Positions 57,141-64,000 of a stretch of DNA of 64,000 nucleotides are shown one piece after another. The notes under the pieces are model-generated. The model searched no databases. It was not told where the DNA came from and worked only from the letters and a program-made list of their open reading frames with translations. Position 1 is the first letter of the stretch, and each line of letters opens with the position of its first letter. The stretch is from CBDUXP01 sp965371225 [NCBI: uncultured bacterium]. Lineage in GTDB: Bacteria; Abyssobacteria; SURF-5; CBDUXP01. A program made the translations under genes and the position numbers. The stretch is from positions 1 through 64,000 of the forward strand of contig CBDUXP010000018.1 in assembly GCA_965371225.1 (NCBI GenBank), written 5' to 3'.

Positions 57141-57866
57141 TCAACTCGGGGCCGGCGGCGGTTCGTGGGACCCGGGCACCTCCCACCGCACGTGGGTTTG
57201 CCCGTTGTCGCCGCGGGTAATGGTGCAGGCGCCGCCCGCCGCCTCGGCGACCCAGCGGGCCACCGTCCAGCCCAGTCCGGCATGCCGCTTCGGATCCTTC
57301 GTGCTCTGCCAGAGCTGCGGCTCCGCCGGCGGATCGCCCCCCGGCGTGTTCGTGATGTTCACGGCGCTGCCCCGCTCGCCCAGCGGGGTCGCCTCGATGG
57401 TGATGGTGCCGCTGCCGAACGGTGTGGTCGCTTCGTAGGCGTTGTCCAGCAGCGCGCCGAGTGCCAACTGCACGTGGATCGGGTTGAGCATCTGCGGCGG
57501 CAACTCGGGGGCGATAGTCACGTTGAGGGTCACGTTCCGCTTCTTGAACTCGTACTGGCGCGCACGCATCGCCGTCTGGAGTGCAAGGCCCACGTTCACC
57601 GGCTCGATCTCGCTGAAGGGACTCGTGGCCTCTCGAAAATCGGCGATCAGCTCGCGCGCGCGCTCGCCCGCCCCCAAAATACGGTCCAACTGCTTGCTGA
57701 ACGCTGCCGCTTCCGGCTTCTGGATCACTAACTCCGCGTAGCCGGTGATCGCCGCCAACTGGTTGTTCAGTTCGTGCGTCAGGAACGCGGACAAGCGGCC
57801 GGCCTGGGCCAGGTGGTGTTCCACCAGCAGGGCGGCGCGGGGCGGGGTCGGGTCGGCCGGGGACAT
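57141..57866 (-). CDS. Sensorless histidine-kinase-like ATPase
   Basis: 241 residues. There is no membrane or sensor domain: the protein starts almost at the dimerisation helix, with the H box FLTHELNNQLAAITGYAEL, and then the HATPase with N box VQLALGALLDNAYEATTPFGSG and degenerate G boxes (INITNTPGG-like region, GLGWTVARWVAEAAGG). Glu and Asn after the His match group 4 kinases. No response regulator gene is adjacent, so it may use a remote partner. A TATACT box on the minus strand at 57886-57891 is a likely -10. The gene follows the HEAT-repeat gene by 63 bp. Confidence 0.82.
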   Translation of the reverse strand: MSPADPTPPRAALLVEHHLAQAGRLSAFLTHELNNQLAAITGYAELVIQKPEAAAFSKQLDRILGAGERARELIADFREATSPFSEIEPVNVGLALQTAMRARQYEFKKRNVTLNVTIAPELPPQMLNPIHVQLALGALLDNAYEATTPFGSGTITIEATPLGERGSAVNITNTPGGDPPAEPQLWQSTKDPKRHAGLGWTVARWVAEAAGGACTITRGDNGQTHVRWEVPGSHEPPPAPS

Positions 57867-57929
57867 AGGGGGGGATGGGCGCCCAAGTATAGCAAGCCCG
57901 TGGCAGCCTCACCGCCGCCACGGGGGCCA

Positions 57930-59384
57930 TCACCACGGCCACCTGCGGGCCTTGGGCGTCTTGGCCGGGGGCTCGGCGGCGTCATCCGCGGCGCCTTCCC
58001 CCGCCTCGCCCTCTGCGGCCCCCTCGGCAGTGGTGGTCTCACCCGCTGCTGCGGCTGCGGCTGCCGCCTCTTCGTTGGCGCGGAGCCACTGGCGCCAATC
58101 CAGGCACCGGTTGCCGGGATTTTCGAACGTCAGGGTCTTGAGCAGGTCCAGCAGCTCGGCCCGCACGTCCGCGTGGGGGATGCGGCAAAACGCGTTGACC
58201 ATTTCGGGCAGGGTCTGCACGTTGCGCATGCAGCGCACCGCCGTGACCGCATCAAAGGCGACGGTGCGATTGCGGTCCGTCGTAAGCCCGACTACGGCAA
58301 CTGCCGTGGCCCGGTCGTCTTTCGGACAGAGGTTCCCCAGCGCCCGGACCGCGGTCCGTCGAATGCCCGCGTCGCGGTCGGCCAGGGCGCGCGTGAGCAG
58401 CGCGGCCGCATTCAGCGGGTTCAGCTTGGCGATGGCTGTCACGGCTTCCGCCCGCACGCGCGGGATGCGGTCGTCCAGCAGGAAGACCAAGTCTGAGGCG
58501 ATGCTGGGGTCCCCGATGGCCACCAGCGCGCGCACGCCCTGCACGCGCACGTGCGCCTCCTTCCGGCCCAGTAGGTTGCGGACCGCGCGGATAGCCGCCG
58601 GGTCGCCCGTGGCGGCCAGCACGCGCACCACGTTGCGCTGCACCACGGGATCCGGGTCGTCCAGCAAGGGGAGGAGCGCGCGGGCCACCCTGGGGGTCTT
58701 CACGCCGTATAGGGCCCGCACCGCCTCCCCGCGGACCTTGGCGTCGGGGTCATCCAGCGCGCCGAGCAGGACGCCGGTGCCGCGTTCCGCGAGCACCGCG
58801 GGGGGCACGCTGCGCAGTAACACCACGGCCTCCCGCCGGACCAGCGGACTGGTATCGCGCAACAGGGTGCTGGTGCCGCGCATCACCACGCCCATCCCGG
58901 TCGGGGTCTTGCCCGCGCAGCGATCCAGAATCTCGATCGCAGCGCCGATGGCCGCAAAGCGGGTGCTCTCCCGGCTGGCGGTGAACCGCTCCATCAGGCG
59001 GTTTTCCACCCGACAGCCGCACAGCCGCGCGTAGGCGACGGCCGAGTAGCGCTGCACGTACTCTTCCGCATCGTCCATCGCCAGGAACAGGGCATCGCGC
59101 GCGGGCCGGTACCGGCGCTCGCCGAGCCAGCGGGCGGCGATGCCGCGGATGTACTTGTTGTCACTCCGCCGCAGCAACACCTGCAGGTCTTCGCTGGAGG
59201 TGCGCGTGCCGATGGCGCGCACGGCCTCCGCTTCCCGCTGGCGCCGTTCGCTCGGGTCGGACCCGGCGGCGCGCAGGGGGCTCGGGTGGGCCGCAGCGCA
59301 CACCACGGCCCACAGCACGATGCGAACCGCGGGGCACCTGCGTCTCCCCGAACGTCTGTGGAGCCGTCCCTCGTTCCGTACCAT
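57930..59384 (-). CDS. Exported HEAT-repeat protein
   Basis: 484 residues from the ATG at 59384, placed 7-8 bases after GGAGGGG; the upstream GTG at 59390 is too close to that site. A signal peptide (VRIVLWAVVCAAAHPSPLRAAG) is followed by about 10 HEAT/PBS-lyase-like repeats between 60 and 400. Units such as DPDAKVRGEAVRALYGVKTPRVARALLPLL and DPDPVVQRNVVRVLAATGDPAAIRAV are recognisable. Four or more cysteines (CGCRVENR, DRCAGK, NRCLDW) and a C-terminal Ala/Glu-rich tail (AAAAAAAAGETTTAEGAAEGEAGEGA) ending in PKARRWPW are notable. Such solenoids bind proteins; the partner in the periplasm is unknown. Confidence 0.87.
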   Translation of the reverse strand: MVRNEGRLHRRSGRRRCPAVRIVLWAVVCAAAHPSPLRAAGSDPSERRQREAEAVRAIGTRTSSEDLQVLLRRSDNKYIRGIAARWLGERRYRPARDALFLAMDDAEEYVQRYSAVAYARLCGCRVENRLMERFTASRESTRFAAIGAAIEILDRCAGKTPTGMGVVMRGTSTLLRDTSPLVRREAVVLLRSVPPAVLAERGTGVLLGALDDPDAKVRGEAVRALYGVKTPRVARALLPLLDDPDPVVQRNVVRVLAATGDPAAIRAVRNLLGRKEAHVRVQGVRALVAIGDPSIASDLVFLLDDRIPRVRAEAVTAIAKLNPLNAAALLTRALADRDAGIRRTAVRALGNLCPKDDRATAVAVVGLTTDRNRTVAFDAVTAVRCMRNVQTLPEMVNAFCRIPHADVRAELLDLLKTLTFENPGNRCLDWRQWLRANEEAAAAAAAAGETTTAEGAAEGEAGEGAADDAAEPPAKTPKARRWPW

Positions 59385-59694
59385 CCCCACTCCCCTCCAG
59401 GCATTCTACGGGGGGCCCGCCTCCCTGCAAACCGCGGTGATGGGCGGCGGGGACGGGGATCAGCGCAGAGACCGTATGGTAGAAGCGTTTCCCGGCCGTG
59501 GAGCCGCAGAATTCGCTTGCCGCATGCAGGCGCCGATGGTATAATCCCGCCGAATCGCCCGAAAGTTCAACGTCTGGGGCGATCTCAATTCTTAAGGGCC
59601 ACACACCGAAGACTTGCGGGCGGGCGTACGAATGGGGCGCGTCGTTCGCTGGGAGCCACGGGCGCACAAGCGGGCGCTGCGGTAAGGAGAGAGC
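59385..59694. other. Divergent gene gap between the HEAT-repeat and HU genes
   Basis: 310 bp without a gene. The first half is GC-rich and featureless. The second half holds the HU promoter (59517-59545) and an untranslated leader of about 143 nt, longer than needed for translation, with no recognised RNA family. Confidence 0.6.
59517..59545 (+). promoter_or_regulatory. Sigma-70 promoter of the HU gene
   Basis: TTGCCG (59517-59522), a 17-bp spacer and a perfect TATAAT (59540-59545). Start expected near 59552. This is the strongest -10 box in the window along with 44301. Confidence 0.65.
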
Positions 59695-59964
59695 ATGAAC
59701 AAAGGTGATCTGATTGAGGCCGTTGCCAAGGACACAAAACTCAGCAAAGCCGCGGCTGAAAAGGCGATCAACGCGGTGTTCGGGAACATGACCAGAGGGC
59801 TGAAGAAGAGCGGCAAGGTCTCGATCGCCGGCTTCGGGTCCTACACCGTGCGCAAACGCAAGGCGCGCATGGGGCGGAACCCGCAGACGGGCGAACAGAT
59901 CCGCATCTCGGCCAGCAGGACTGTCGGCTTCAAGGCTGGAAAAGCGTTGAAGGCAGCGATCTAA
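59695..59964 (+). CDS. hup: HU-family DNA-binding protein
   Basis: 89 residues, canonical HU length. N-terminal helices MNKGDLIEAVAKDTKLSKAAAEKAINAVF, the strand region SGKVSIAGFGSYTVRKRKARMGRNPQTGEQI with the DNA-intercalating Pro in GRNPQTG, and the C-terminal RTVGFKAGKALKAAI are all present. HU bends DNA and organises the nucleoid. AAGGAGAG precedes the ATG. It is monocistronic, with a strong promoter, a leader of about 143 nt and a clear terminator. Confidence 0.97.
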   Translation: MNKGDLIEAVAKDTKLSKAAAEKAINAVFGNMTRGLKKSGKVSIAGFGSYTVRKRKARMGRNPQTGEQIRISASRTVGFKAGKALKAAI

Positions 59965-59985
59965 CGGCCGTCCAGTCTCATCAAA

Positions 59986-60024
59986 GGCCGCGCCGCTCAT
60001 TCGAGTTGCGCGGCCCTTGTCTTT
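59986..60024 (+). terminator. Terminator of the HU gene
   Basis: GGCCGCGC (59986-59993) pairs with GCGCGGCC (60008-60015); an inner CTC/GAG pair and a short T-rich tail CTTGTCTTT follow. It lies 21 bp past the HU stop. Confidence 0.7.
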
Positions 60025-60042
60025 GGTGCGCCGGAGTCCCGG

Positions 60043-61218
60043 TCACCCCGGCCGCGCGACCGCTTCCCGAATGGCCGCCGCCAGCCCGTCCACCTCCGCC
60101 GCAGTATTGAAAAAGTTCACACTGATGCGCAGCATGGGCGGCTCGGGCGTATGCCGGATGACATAGTCCTGCGCGAGCAGCGCGTCCACCACCCCCGGGC
60201 TCCGCGCCGGATCCGCGAGCATGACGCCCACCAATCCCGCCGCGTCCGCGAACCGCGCCGGCGTGACGACGCGATAGCCCGCCCCACCCGCCAAGGCCGC
60301 GTGCAACCGGCTTGTCAGTGCAGCGATGCGCGCCGCTATGGCCGCCTCGCCAAGCGTCGCGAGAAAATCCAGCGCGGCGTCCCAGCCGGCAAGCGCCACG
60401 GGATTCTGATCCATGCCTTCGAACCGCCGCGGCCCCGCGTGGAGCGTGTAGCCGCCGGCCCGGTCGAAGTGCGACACGCTGTCATAGCCCGGGTGCGTGA
60501 GGTGGAGAGCGGGCGCCGCCTCCGGCGCGATGTAGAGCGCGCCGGTGCACTCCGGCCCCAGCAGCCACTTGTGGCCGGGAAACGCGTAGAAGTCCGCGCC
60601 GAGCGCGCCCACGTCCACCGGGATGGCGCCCACGGTCTGTGCGCCGTCCACGAGCACGCGAATGCCGCGCGCGCGGGCGGTGCGCGCGATGGGCGCGAGC
60701 GGAAGCCGGAGGCCCACGTTGTAACTCACATGACTGAGGACGATGAGGCGGGTCCGCGCGGTGCACGCCGCATCCACGCGCACGGCGGCGTCCGCGACCC
60801 CTTCGATCGGCACAATCGTGAGCGCCACGCCGTACCGATCCCGCAGGAGGTACAGGGGGATGAGCCCGCCGGCGTGTTCCAGGTCGGTGGTGACGATGTG
60901 GTCGCCCGCCTGCCAGTCGTACCCGTGCAGGATCCGATTCATCCCGTCCACCACGCCGCGGGTGATGACGAGCGACTCCGCGGTAGCGCCGACGTACGCG
61001 GCCGCCTTCGCGCGCACCCGCTCAGTCAGTGCGCGAAGGCGCGGCATCGCATGATGCGAGAGGCCGGTGGTGTTCAGCCACGCGATCATCTCTTCCTGCG
61101 CGGCGATGCTCGCGCGGCATTCGGGCCCGGCCCAACCCGTATTAAAGAATCGCCGGTGCTGCGTGATGGGTAGCTCGGCGCGAATGTGTTCCAGGTCGCG
61201 GTCTAATTCGAGTGCCAT
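60043..61218 (-). CDS. Class V aminotransferase/cysteine-desulfurase-like PLP enzyme
   Basis: 391 residues. The fold-type I signature is visible: TGWAGPECRAS near the N-terminus, LVITRGVVDGMN, TDLEHAGGLIPLYLL, the PLP-ring Asp in LVDGAQTVGAIPVD (D191) and the Schiff-base Lys in FYAFPGHKWLLGPECTGALY (K217). The C-terminal subdomain ends LRISVNFFNTAAEVDGLAAAI. No catalytic Cys loop typical of SufS or IscS is obvious, so it may be an isopenicillin-N-epimerase-like or selenocysteine-lyase-like member. It is convergent with the HU terminator and divergent from the MerR-MinD gene, and is probably transcribed alone. Confidence 0.9.
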   Translation of the reverse strand: MALELDRDLEHIRAELPITQHRRFFNTGWAGPECRASIAAQEEMIAWLNTTGLSHHAMPRLRALTERVRAKAAAYVGATAESLVITRGVVDGMNRILHGYDWQAGDHIVTTDLEHAGGLIPLYLLRDRYGVALTIVPIEGVADAAVRVDAACTARTRLIVLSHVSYNVGLRLPLAPIARTARARGIRVLVDGAQTVGAIPVDVGALGADFYAFPGHKWLLGPECTGALYIAPEAAPALHLTHPGYDSVSHFDRAGGYTLHAGPRRFEGMDQNPVALAGWDAALDFLATLGEAAIAARIAALTSRLHAALAGGAGYRVVTPARFADAAGLVGVMLADPARSPGVVDALLAQDYVIRHTPEPPMLRISVNFFNTAAEVDGLAAAIREAVARPG

Positions 61219-61351
61219 GGGGGGCGGTTCGGTCTCGCGTCTCGGCGCTACAGACCGCCTGCGGCGTGGCGCGTCAGCGACCCGCCGGTGGCTGGATCGC
61301 TTGAGAGGTCATAGGCCATTGAAGTGATTCAACTTATGGAAGCGGAAAGGA

Positions 61352-61380
61352 TTGACTACCCCAATATCAGGGGCTACAAT
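61352..61380 (+). promoter_or_regulatory. Strong sigma-70 promoter of the MerR-MinD operon
   Basis: TTGACT (61352-61357), a 17-bp spacer, TACAAT (61375-61380). The spacer contains CCCC...GGGG arms at 61360-61363 and 61370-61373. Transcription would begin near 61387, at the edge of a 22-bp palindrome. Confidence 0.65.
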
Positions 61381-61387
61381 ACGCGTT

Positions 61388-61409
61388 CCACCCCATCATG
61401 ATGGGGTGG
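61388..61409. promoter_or_regulatory. Perfect 22-bp palindrome, probable operator
   Basis: CCACCCCATCA is followed directly by its exact complement TGATGGGGTGG, so all 22 bases form a dyad with no spacer. It starts 8 bp after the -10 box, overlapping the predicted transcription start, an ideal position for a repressor. The first gene encodes a protein with a MerR-type HTH, making autoregulation the simplest reading. Confidence 0.65.
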
Positions 61410-61478
61410 TGGGGAAGACCGGGTCGCTCACCACTTTTCCGCCTGTGCATTGTCCGACGTCCGTTATAGTAGCCGACC

Positions 61479-62642
61479 ATGAGCCCGCCTAAAGGCCCCC
61501 CGGTGTCCGTCGCCGAGGTGTTGCAGCAGCTGGACCTGGAGCCGAGCCGGCTGCGGTACTACCAAACCCAGTTCCGCGACTGCCTCACCCCCACCCGGCC
61601 CGGCCAAATCCAGCGGAGCCTGCCGGCGGCGGACGTGGAGACCCTGCGCGCGATTCACCACTTGATGACCGTGCGCAAGCTGAGCGTGCCCGAGGCGGCG
61701 GCGTACATCCGCAAGCGCAGCGCCACGGTCGATCTGCTGGCGGATGACGAGCCCGGGGCGCCGCTCGAACCCACCGCCGTGCTCCCCGCCGCGCGCTATG
61801 GGAAAGTCATCACGGTGACGAGCGGGAAGGGCGGCGTCGGCAAGACGTCCCTCTCCCTGAACCTGGCGGCGGAGCTGGCCCGGATGGGATTCCGGACCGC
61901 GCTGCTGGACGCGGACCTGGGGCTGGCGAACGTGCACATCATGTCGGGCATCACTCCGCGCGCCACGCTGGAAGACGTGGTGAACGGTCACGTGACCATG
62001 CGCCAGGCCCTCACGCCCGGCCCGCGCGGCGTGAACATTCTGCCCGGCGCGTCGGGCCTGCTGTCCCTCGCCGAGCTGGGAGCGTTCGAACGGGCCCGGC
62101 TCGTGGAGCAACTCGTGCAACTCGAAGAGGATCATGACGTGGTCCTCATCGACACCGGCGCCGGCCTGTCGCATCAGGTACTGGATTTCCTCGCGTGCGC
62201 TGACGAAGCGGTGGTGGTCACCACGGGCGAGCTGACGGCGGTCGCCGACGCGTACGCCATGATCAAAGTGCTGAACCACCGGCAGCCGACCTTGCCCATC
62301 CGCGTGCTGGTCAACCGCGTGGCGTCCCCGTACGAAGCGACGGTTGTCATGCGCCGGCTCACGCGGTGCGCCGAAAAGTTTCTGAACTACACCACGCTCG
62401 GCGAGGTCGGGTACGTCTTAGAGGATCCGGCGGTGCGGCAGGCGGTGCAGACCCGCACGCCGTTCGTGGTGGGGAATCCGCGCTCGCGCGCGGCCAAGTG
62501 TATCCGCCGTGCGGCGGAAAACCTGATGGCGGTGGAGCTGCGCCGCGGCGAAAGCCGCGGTCCCCGCGCCACAATCGCGCGGTGGTTTAGTGCGACGCGG
62601 CCCGCGGCGCCCCCCGCCCCGGTGCCAGTGACGGAGGCCTAA
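61479..62642 (+). CDS. MerR-type HTH fused to MinD/FlhG-like ATPase
   Basis: 387 residues. Residues about 8-85 resemble a MerR winged helix (VSVAEVLQQLDLEPSRLRYYQTQF, then LPAADVETLRAIHHLMTVRKLSVPEAAAYIRKR). A linker leads to a MinD-type deviant Walker ATPase with VITVTSGKGGVGKTSLSLNLAAEL (KGGVGKT at 117-123), LLDADLGLANVH, VVLIDTGAGLSHQVLDFL and RVLVNRV. MinD, FlhG and ParA proteins cycle on membrane or DNA to position complexes; the N-terminal HTH suggests DNA binding coupled to ATP state. A C-terminal amphipathic membrane helix is not evident; the tail is Ala/Pro-rich. The ExeA-like gene begins with the next base, so they are translationally coupled. Confidence 0.87.
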   Translation: MSPPKGPPVSVAEVLQQLDLEPSRLRYYQTQFRDCLTPTRPGQIQRSLPAADVETLRAIHHLMTVRKLSVPEAAAYIRKRSATVDLLADDEPGAPLEPTAVLPAARYGKVITVTSGKGGVGKTSLSLNLAAELARMGFRTALLDADLGLANVHIMSGITPRATLEDVVNGHVTMRQALTPGPRGVNILPGASGLLSLAELGAFERARLVEQLVQLEEDHDVVLIDTGAGLSHQVLDFLACADEAVVVTTGELTAVADAYAMIKVLNHRQPTLPIRVLVNRVASPYEATVVMRRLTRCAEKFLNYTTLGEVGYVLEDPAVRQAVQTRTPFVVGNPRSRAAKCIRRAAENLMAVELRRGESRGPRATIARWFSATRPAAPPAPVPVTEA

Positions 62643-63491
62643 GTGCAATCACTGATCGAACAGAACGTGGGCGGGTTTGGCTATTGCCGGATGTTCGGCC
62701 TGGACCGGCCGCCCTTTCAGGACACGGTCAATCCCGACTTCTTCTTCCAGACGGGGCCGCACGAAGAGGCGTTCGCCCGGTTAATCTTGTGTTGCGAGCA
62801 GCACCGCGCGCTCGGCCTGCTCACCGGGCGCAGTGGCACGGGCAAGACCCTGCTGTCGCAGTTGCTGCTGGCGAACCTGGACCCGGAGGAGTACCAGGCG
62901 GTGCTCGTGCTCGGGCATCCGGGAATGACGCAGGCCGGGTTGTTCCGCGCCATCCTGCAAGAATTGCACGTGCCGATACCGGCCGGCCGCATGAGCGCGG
63001 AAACGCTGCTCGGCCTCGTGGAACAGGCGTGCATGGACGCCCACGCGCTTGGGCGGCGCTTGGTGGTGTTGCTCGACGAGGCGCACTTCCTCTCCGCCGT
63101 GGTGCTGCACACGGTGCGCACCCTCACCAACCTGGAGACGCCCGAGGAGAAGCTGATCACCGTCATCATGTTCGCCGAGGAATTCATGCTCCGGCGGCTC
63201 CGCCACCCGCGCTTCCGGTCCCTCCGCAGCCGCGTGGCCATCCGGGCGCACTTGCGCCCGCTCACCACCTCGGAGACCGAGCAGTTTCTGAAATTCCGCT
63301 TGCTCGTCGCCGGCGGGAAGCCCGACGTGTTTACGCCGGAGGCCTACTCCCTGATCACTGAACGGGCCGAGGGGCTCCCGCGCGAGGCCATGCGCGTGGC
63401 CGACGTGGGCTGTCTCGAGGCGTACTTCAAGGGCGTCAATCACGTGAGCGCGCCGATACTCGACGAGGCGCTGAAGGACGGGTTCCTATGA
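62643..63491 (+). CDS. ExeA/GspA-like AAA ATPase
   Basis: 282 residues, starting at a GTG immediately after the MinD-type stop. The N-terminus YCRMFGLDRPPFQDTVNPDFFF is the classic ExeA/GspA opening. Walker A GRSGTGKT is at 62-69, Walker B VVLLDEAHFL, and the sensor region ITVIMFAEEFMLRRLRHPRFRSLRSRVAIRAHLRPLT. The protein has no C-terminal peptidoglycan-binding extension or membrane helix, unlike ExeA, so it is the ATPase part only. ExeA-type proteins help insert secretins through the cell wall; similar ATPases also serve in transposition (TniB). Coupling to a MinD-like protein and a small basic protein makes a localisation role plausible. Confidence 0.88.
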   Translation: MQSLIEQNVGGFGYCRMFGLDRPPFQDTVNPDFFFQTGPHEEAFARLILCCEQHRALGLLTGRSGTGKTLLSQLLLANLDPEEYQAVLVLGHPGMTQAGLFRAILQELHVPIPAGRMSAETLLGLVEQACMDAHALGRRLVVLLDEAHFLSAVVLHTVRTLTNLETPEEKLITVIMFAEEFMLRRLRHPRFRSLRSRVAIRAHLRPLTTSETEQFLKFRLLVAGGKPDVFTPEAYSLITERAEGLPREAMRVADVGCLEAYFKGVNHVSAPILDEALKDGFL

Positions 63492-63676
63492 GCCAGGGCC
63501 GCCCGACCAAAACCGACCTCCGGCGCGGGCGCGTGCGGCGCCTCCGCAAGCCCAAGCAGGCGATGGAGGCGGTGACCGCCCAGGAGCTGGCGCTCCTGGA
63601 CAGCGATCCCGCGGACGCGGACGAGACCCGCCCCGTGACGCTCCACGACTCCACCGACGACCCCCGCCAGGACTAA
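63488..63676 (+). CDS. Small basic-to-acidic protein overlapping the ExeA-like gene
   Basis: 62 residues. The start overlaps the ExeA-like stop by four bases (ATGA), the typical sign of coupled translation and the main support for it being a gene. The N-terminal half is strongly basic (RPTKTDLRRGRVRRLRKPKQ) and the C-terminal half acidic (DSDPADADETRPVTLHDSTDDPRQD), with a short helix (AVTAQELALLD) between. No domain is recognised. It could be a linker or regulatory peptide for the two ATPases. A hairpin follows. Confidence 0.6.
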   Translation: MSQGRPTKTDLRRGRVRRLRKPKQAMEAVTAQELALLDSDPADADETRPVTLHDSTDDPRQD

Positions 63677-63704
63677 CCGCGCCGCCGGGCCTCCGGCGAG
63701 AAGG

Positions 63705-63724
63705 GGCCGACCCATGTGTCGGCC
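63705..63724 (+). terminator. Hairpin after the MerR-MinD/ExeA operon
   Basis: GGCCGAC (63705-63711) pairs with GTCGGCC (63718-63724) around a 6-nt loop, 28 bp after the 62-residue ORF. No T-tract follows; position supports an operon end. Confidence 0.4.
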
Positions 63725-63801
63725 GCCTCTCGATCGACACGTACCGCTCAGAAAGGTGCTAGGCTGAGCCCCACGCCCAGTTGGCGGACCGGGGGGAGCC
63801 C

Positions 63802-64000
63802 ATGCCATTTGTCGTCGATTGGCTGACCATCTTCGTGCTCGGGTGCTTGGCCGTCATGAGCCCCGGGCCGAACTTCCTGATGACCTTGCGAAACAGCGTG
63901 ATGCATTCGCGCCGGGCCGGCGTGTACACGGCCGCCGGCCTGGCCCTGGGCGACTGCGTCCACGCCACGTACTGTCTCGTGGGAATCGCGGTCGTGATCT
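63802..64000 (+). CDS. LysE-family translocator, N-terminal fragment
   Basis: The ORF is open to the window end and shows 66 residues. GGGGGGAG at 63791-63798 precedes the ATG at 63802. The start MPFVVDWLTIFVLGCLAVMSPGPNFLMTLRNSV has the LysE/RhtB signature (LAVMSPGPNFL) in the first transmembrane helix, followed by a second helix (GVYTAAGLALGDCVHATYCLVGIAVVI) with the conserved Gly-Asp region. RhtB/LysE proteins export amino acids. The remaining helices and stop lie outside the window. It is separated from the preceding operon by a hairpin, so it is probably a separate unit. Confidence 0.85.
   Translation, partial: MPFVVDWLTIFVLGCLAVMSPGPNFLMTLRNSVMHSRRAGVYTAAGLALGDCVHATYCLVGIAVVI

Noticed and set aside
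63488-63676. The overlapping 62-residue frame as a mere shadow
   Set aside because: It was kept as a gene rather than discarded, because the ATGA overlap with the ExeA-like stop and the bipolar charge argue for translation; confidence is set only moderate.

Overview
The window is one GC-rich stretch from a bacterium with an outer membrane: it encodes a PilQ secretin, two TolC-family outer-membrane proteins and a complete type IVa pilus motor and alignment apparatus. Sigma-70-like promoters and sigma-54 (-24/-12) promoters can both be read. The phylum cannot be fixed from the sequence. The MshEN-DnaA and MerR-MinD fusions, the TMEM260-like/TPR proteins and a dispersed ATCTG-type repeat suggest a little-studied, high-GC uncultivated lineage rather than a model proteobacterium; this is an inference only.

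Region 1 (1-898): the 3' end of an RNase E/G gene, then about 540 bp of AT-richer non-coding DNA with inverted repeats and a sigma-70-like promoter. Region 2 (899-33888, all plus strand): a very large pilus cluster. In order it holds an MshEN-DnaA-like fusion, pilB, pilT, pilS, pilR and pilC. Then come an NAD-sugar epimerase, a hexapeptide acyltransferase, a GT2 polyprenyl-phosphate sugar synthase-like enzyme and three tandem TMEM260-like (DUF2723)/TPR membrane proteins. Two type IVa pilins, a Flp-type mini-pilin and pilMNOPQ follow, then a giant MshEN-coiled-coil protein and two TolC-like proteins. Sigma-54 promoter matches precede each major pilin gene and pilM, which fits control by the PilS/PilR pair encoded in the same cluster. 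The middle genes look like a protein O-glycosylation pathway coupled to the pilus.

Region 3 (33922-48277, minus strand): an Rrf2 regulator with Cys ligands, a site-2-protease-like M50 protein, DnaJ, an SGNH-like protein, a membrane-embedded spermidine-synthase-like protein, glnB-glnA behind a strong sigma-54 promoter, a GT39-like glycosyltransferase, a YbhB/PEBP protein, a molybdopterin oxidoreductase, and a DUF6285-like/phosphotransferase pair separated by an inverted repeat.

Region 4 (48491-61218, mixed strands): a Lon-like protease, a PfpI/GlxA-type regulator pair, a second molybdopterin oxidoreductase paralogous to the first, a cellulose/mannan-synthase-like GT2, a small orphan protein, a sensorless histidine kinase, an exported HEAT-repeat protein, an HU protein and a class V aminotransferase.

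Region 5 (61352-64000, plus strand): a strong promoter followed at once by a perfect 22-bp palindrome. It drives a MerR-HTH/MinD-type ATPase fusion, an ExeA-like AAA ATPase and an overlapping 62-residue protein. The start of a LysE-family transporter runs off the window end. No tRNA, rRNA, CRISPR array or insertion sequence was seen.
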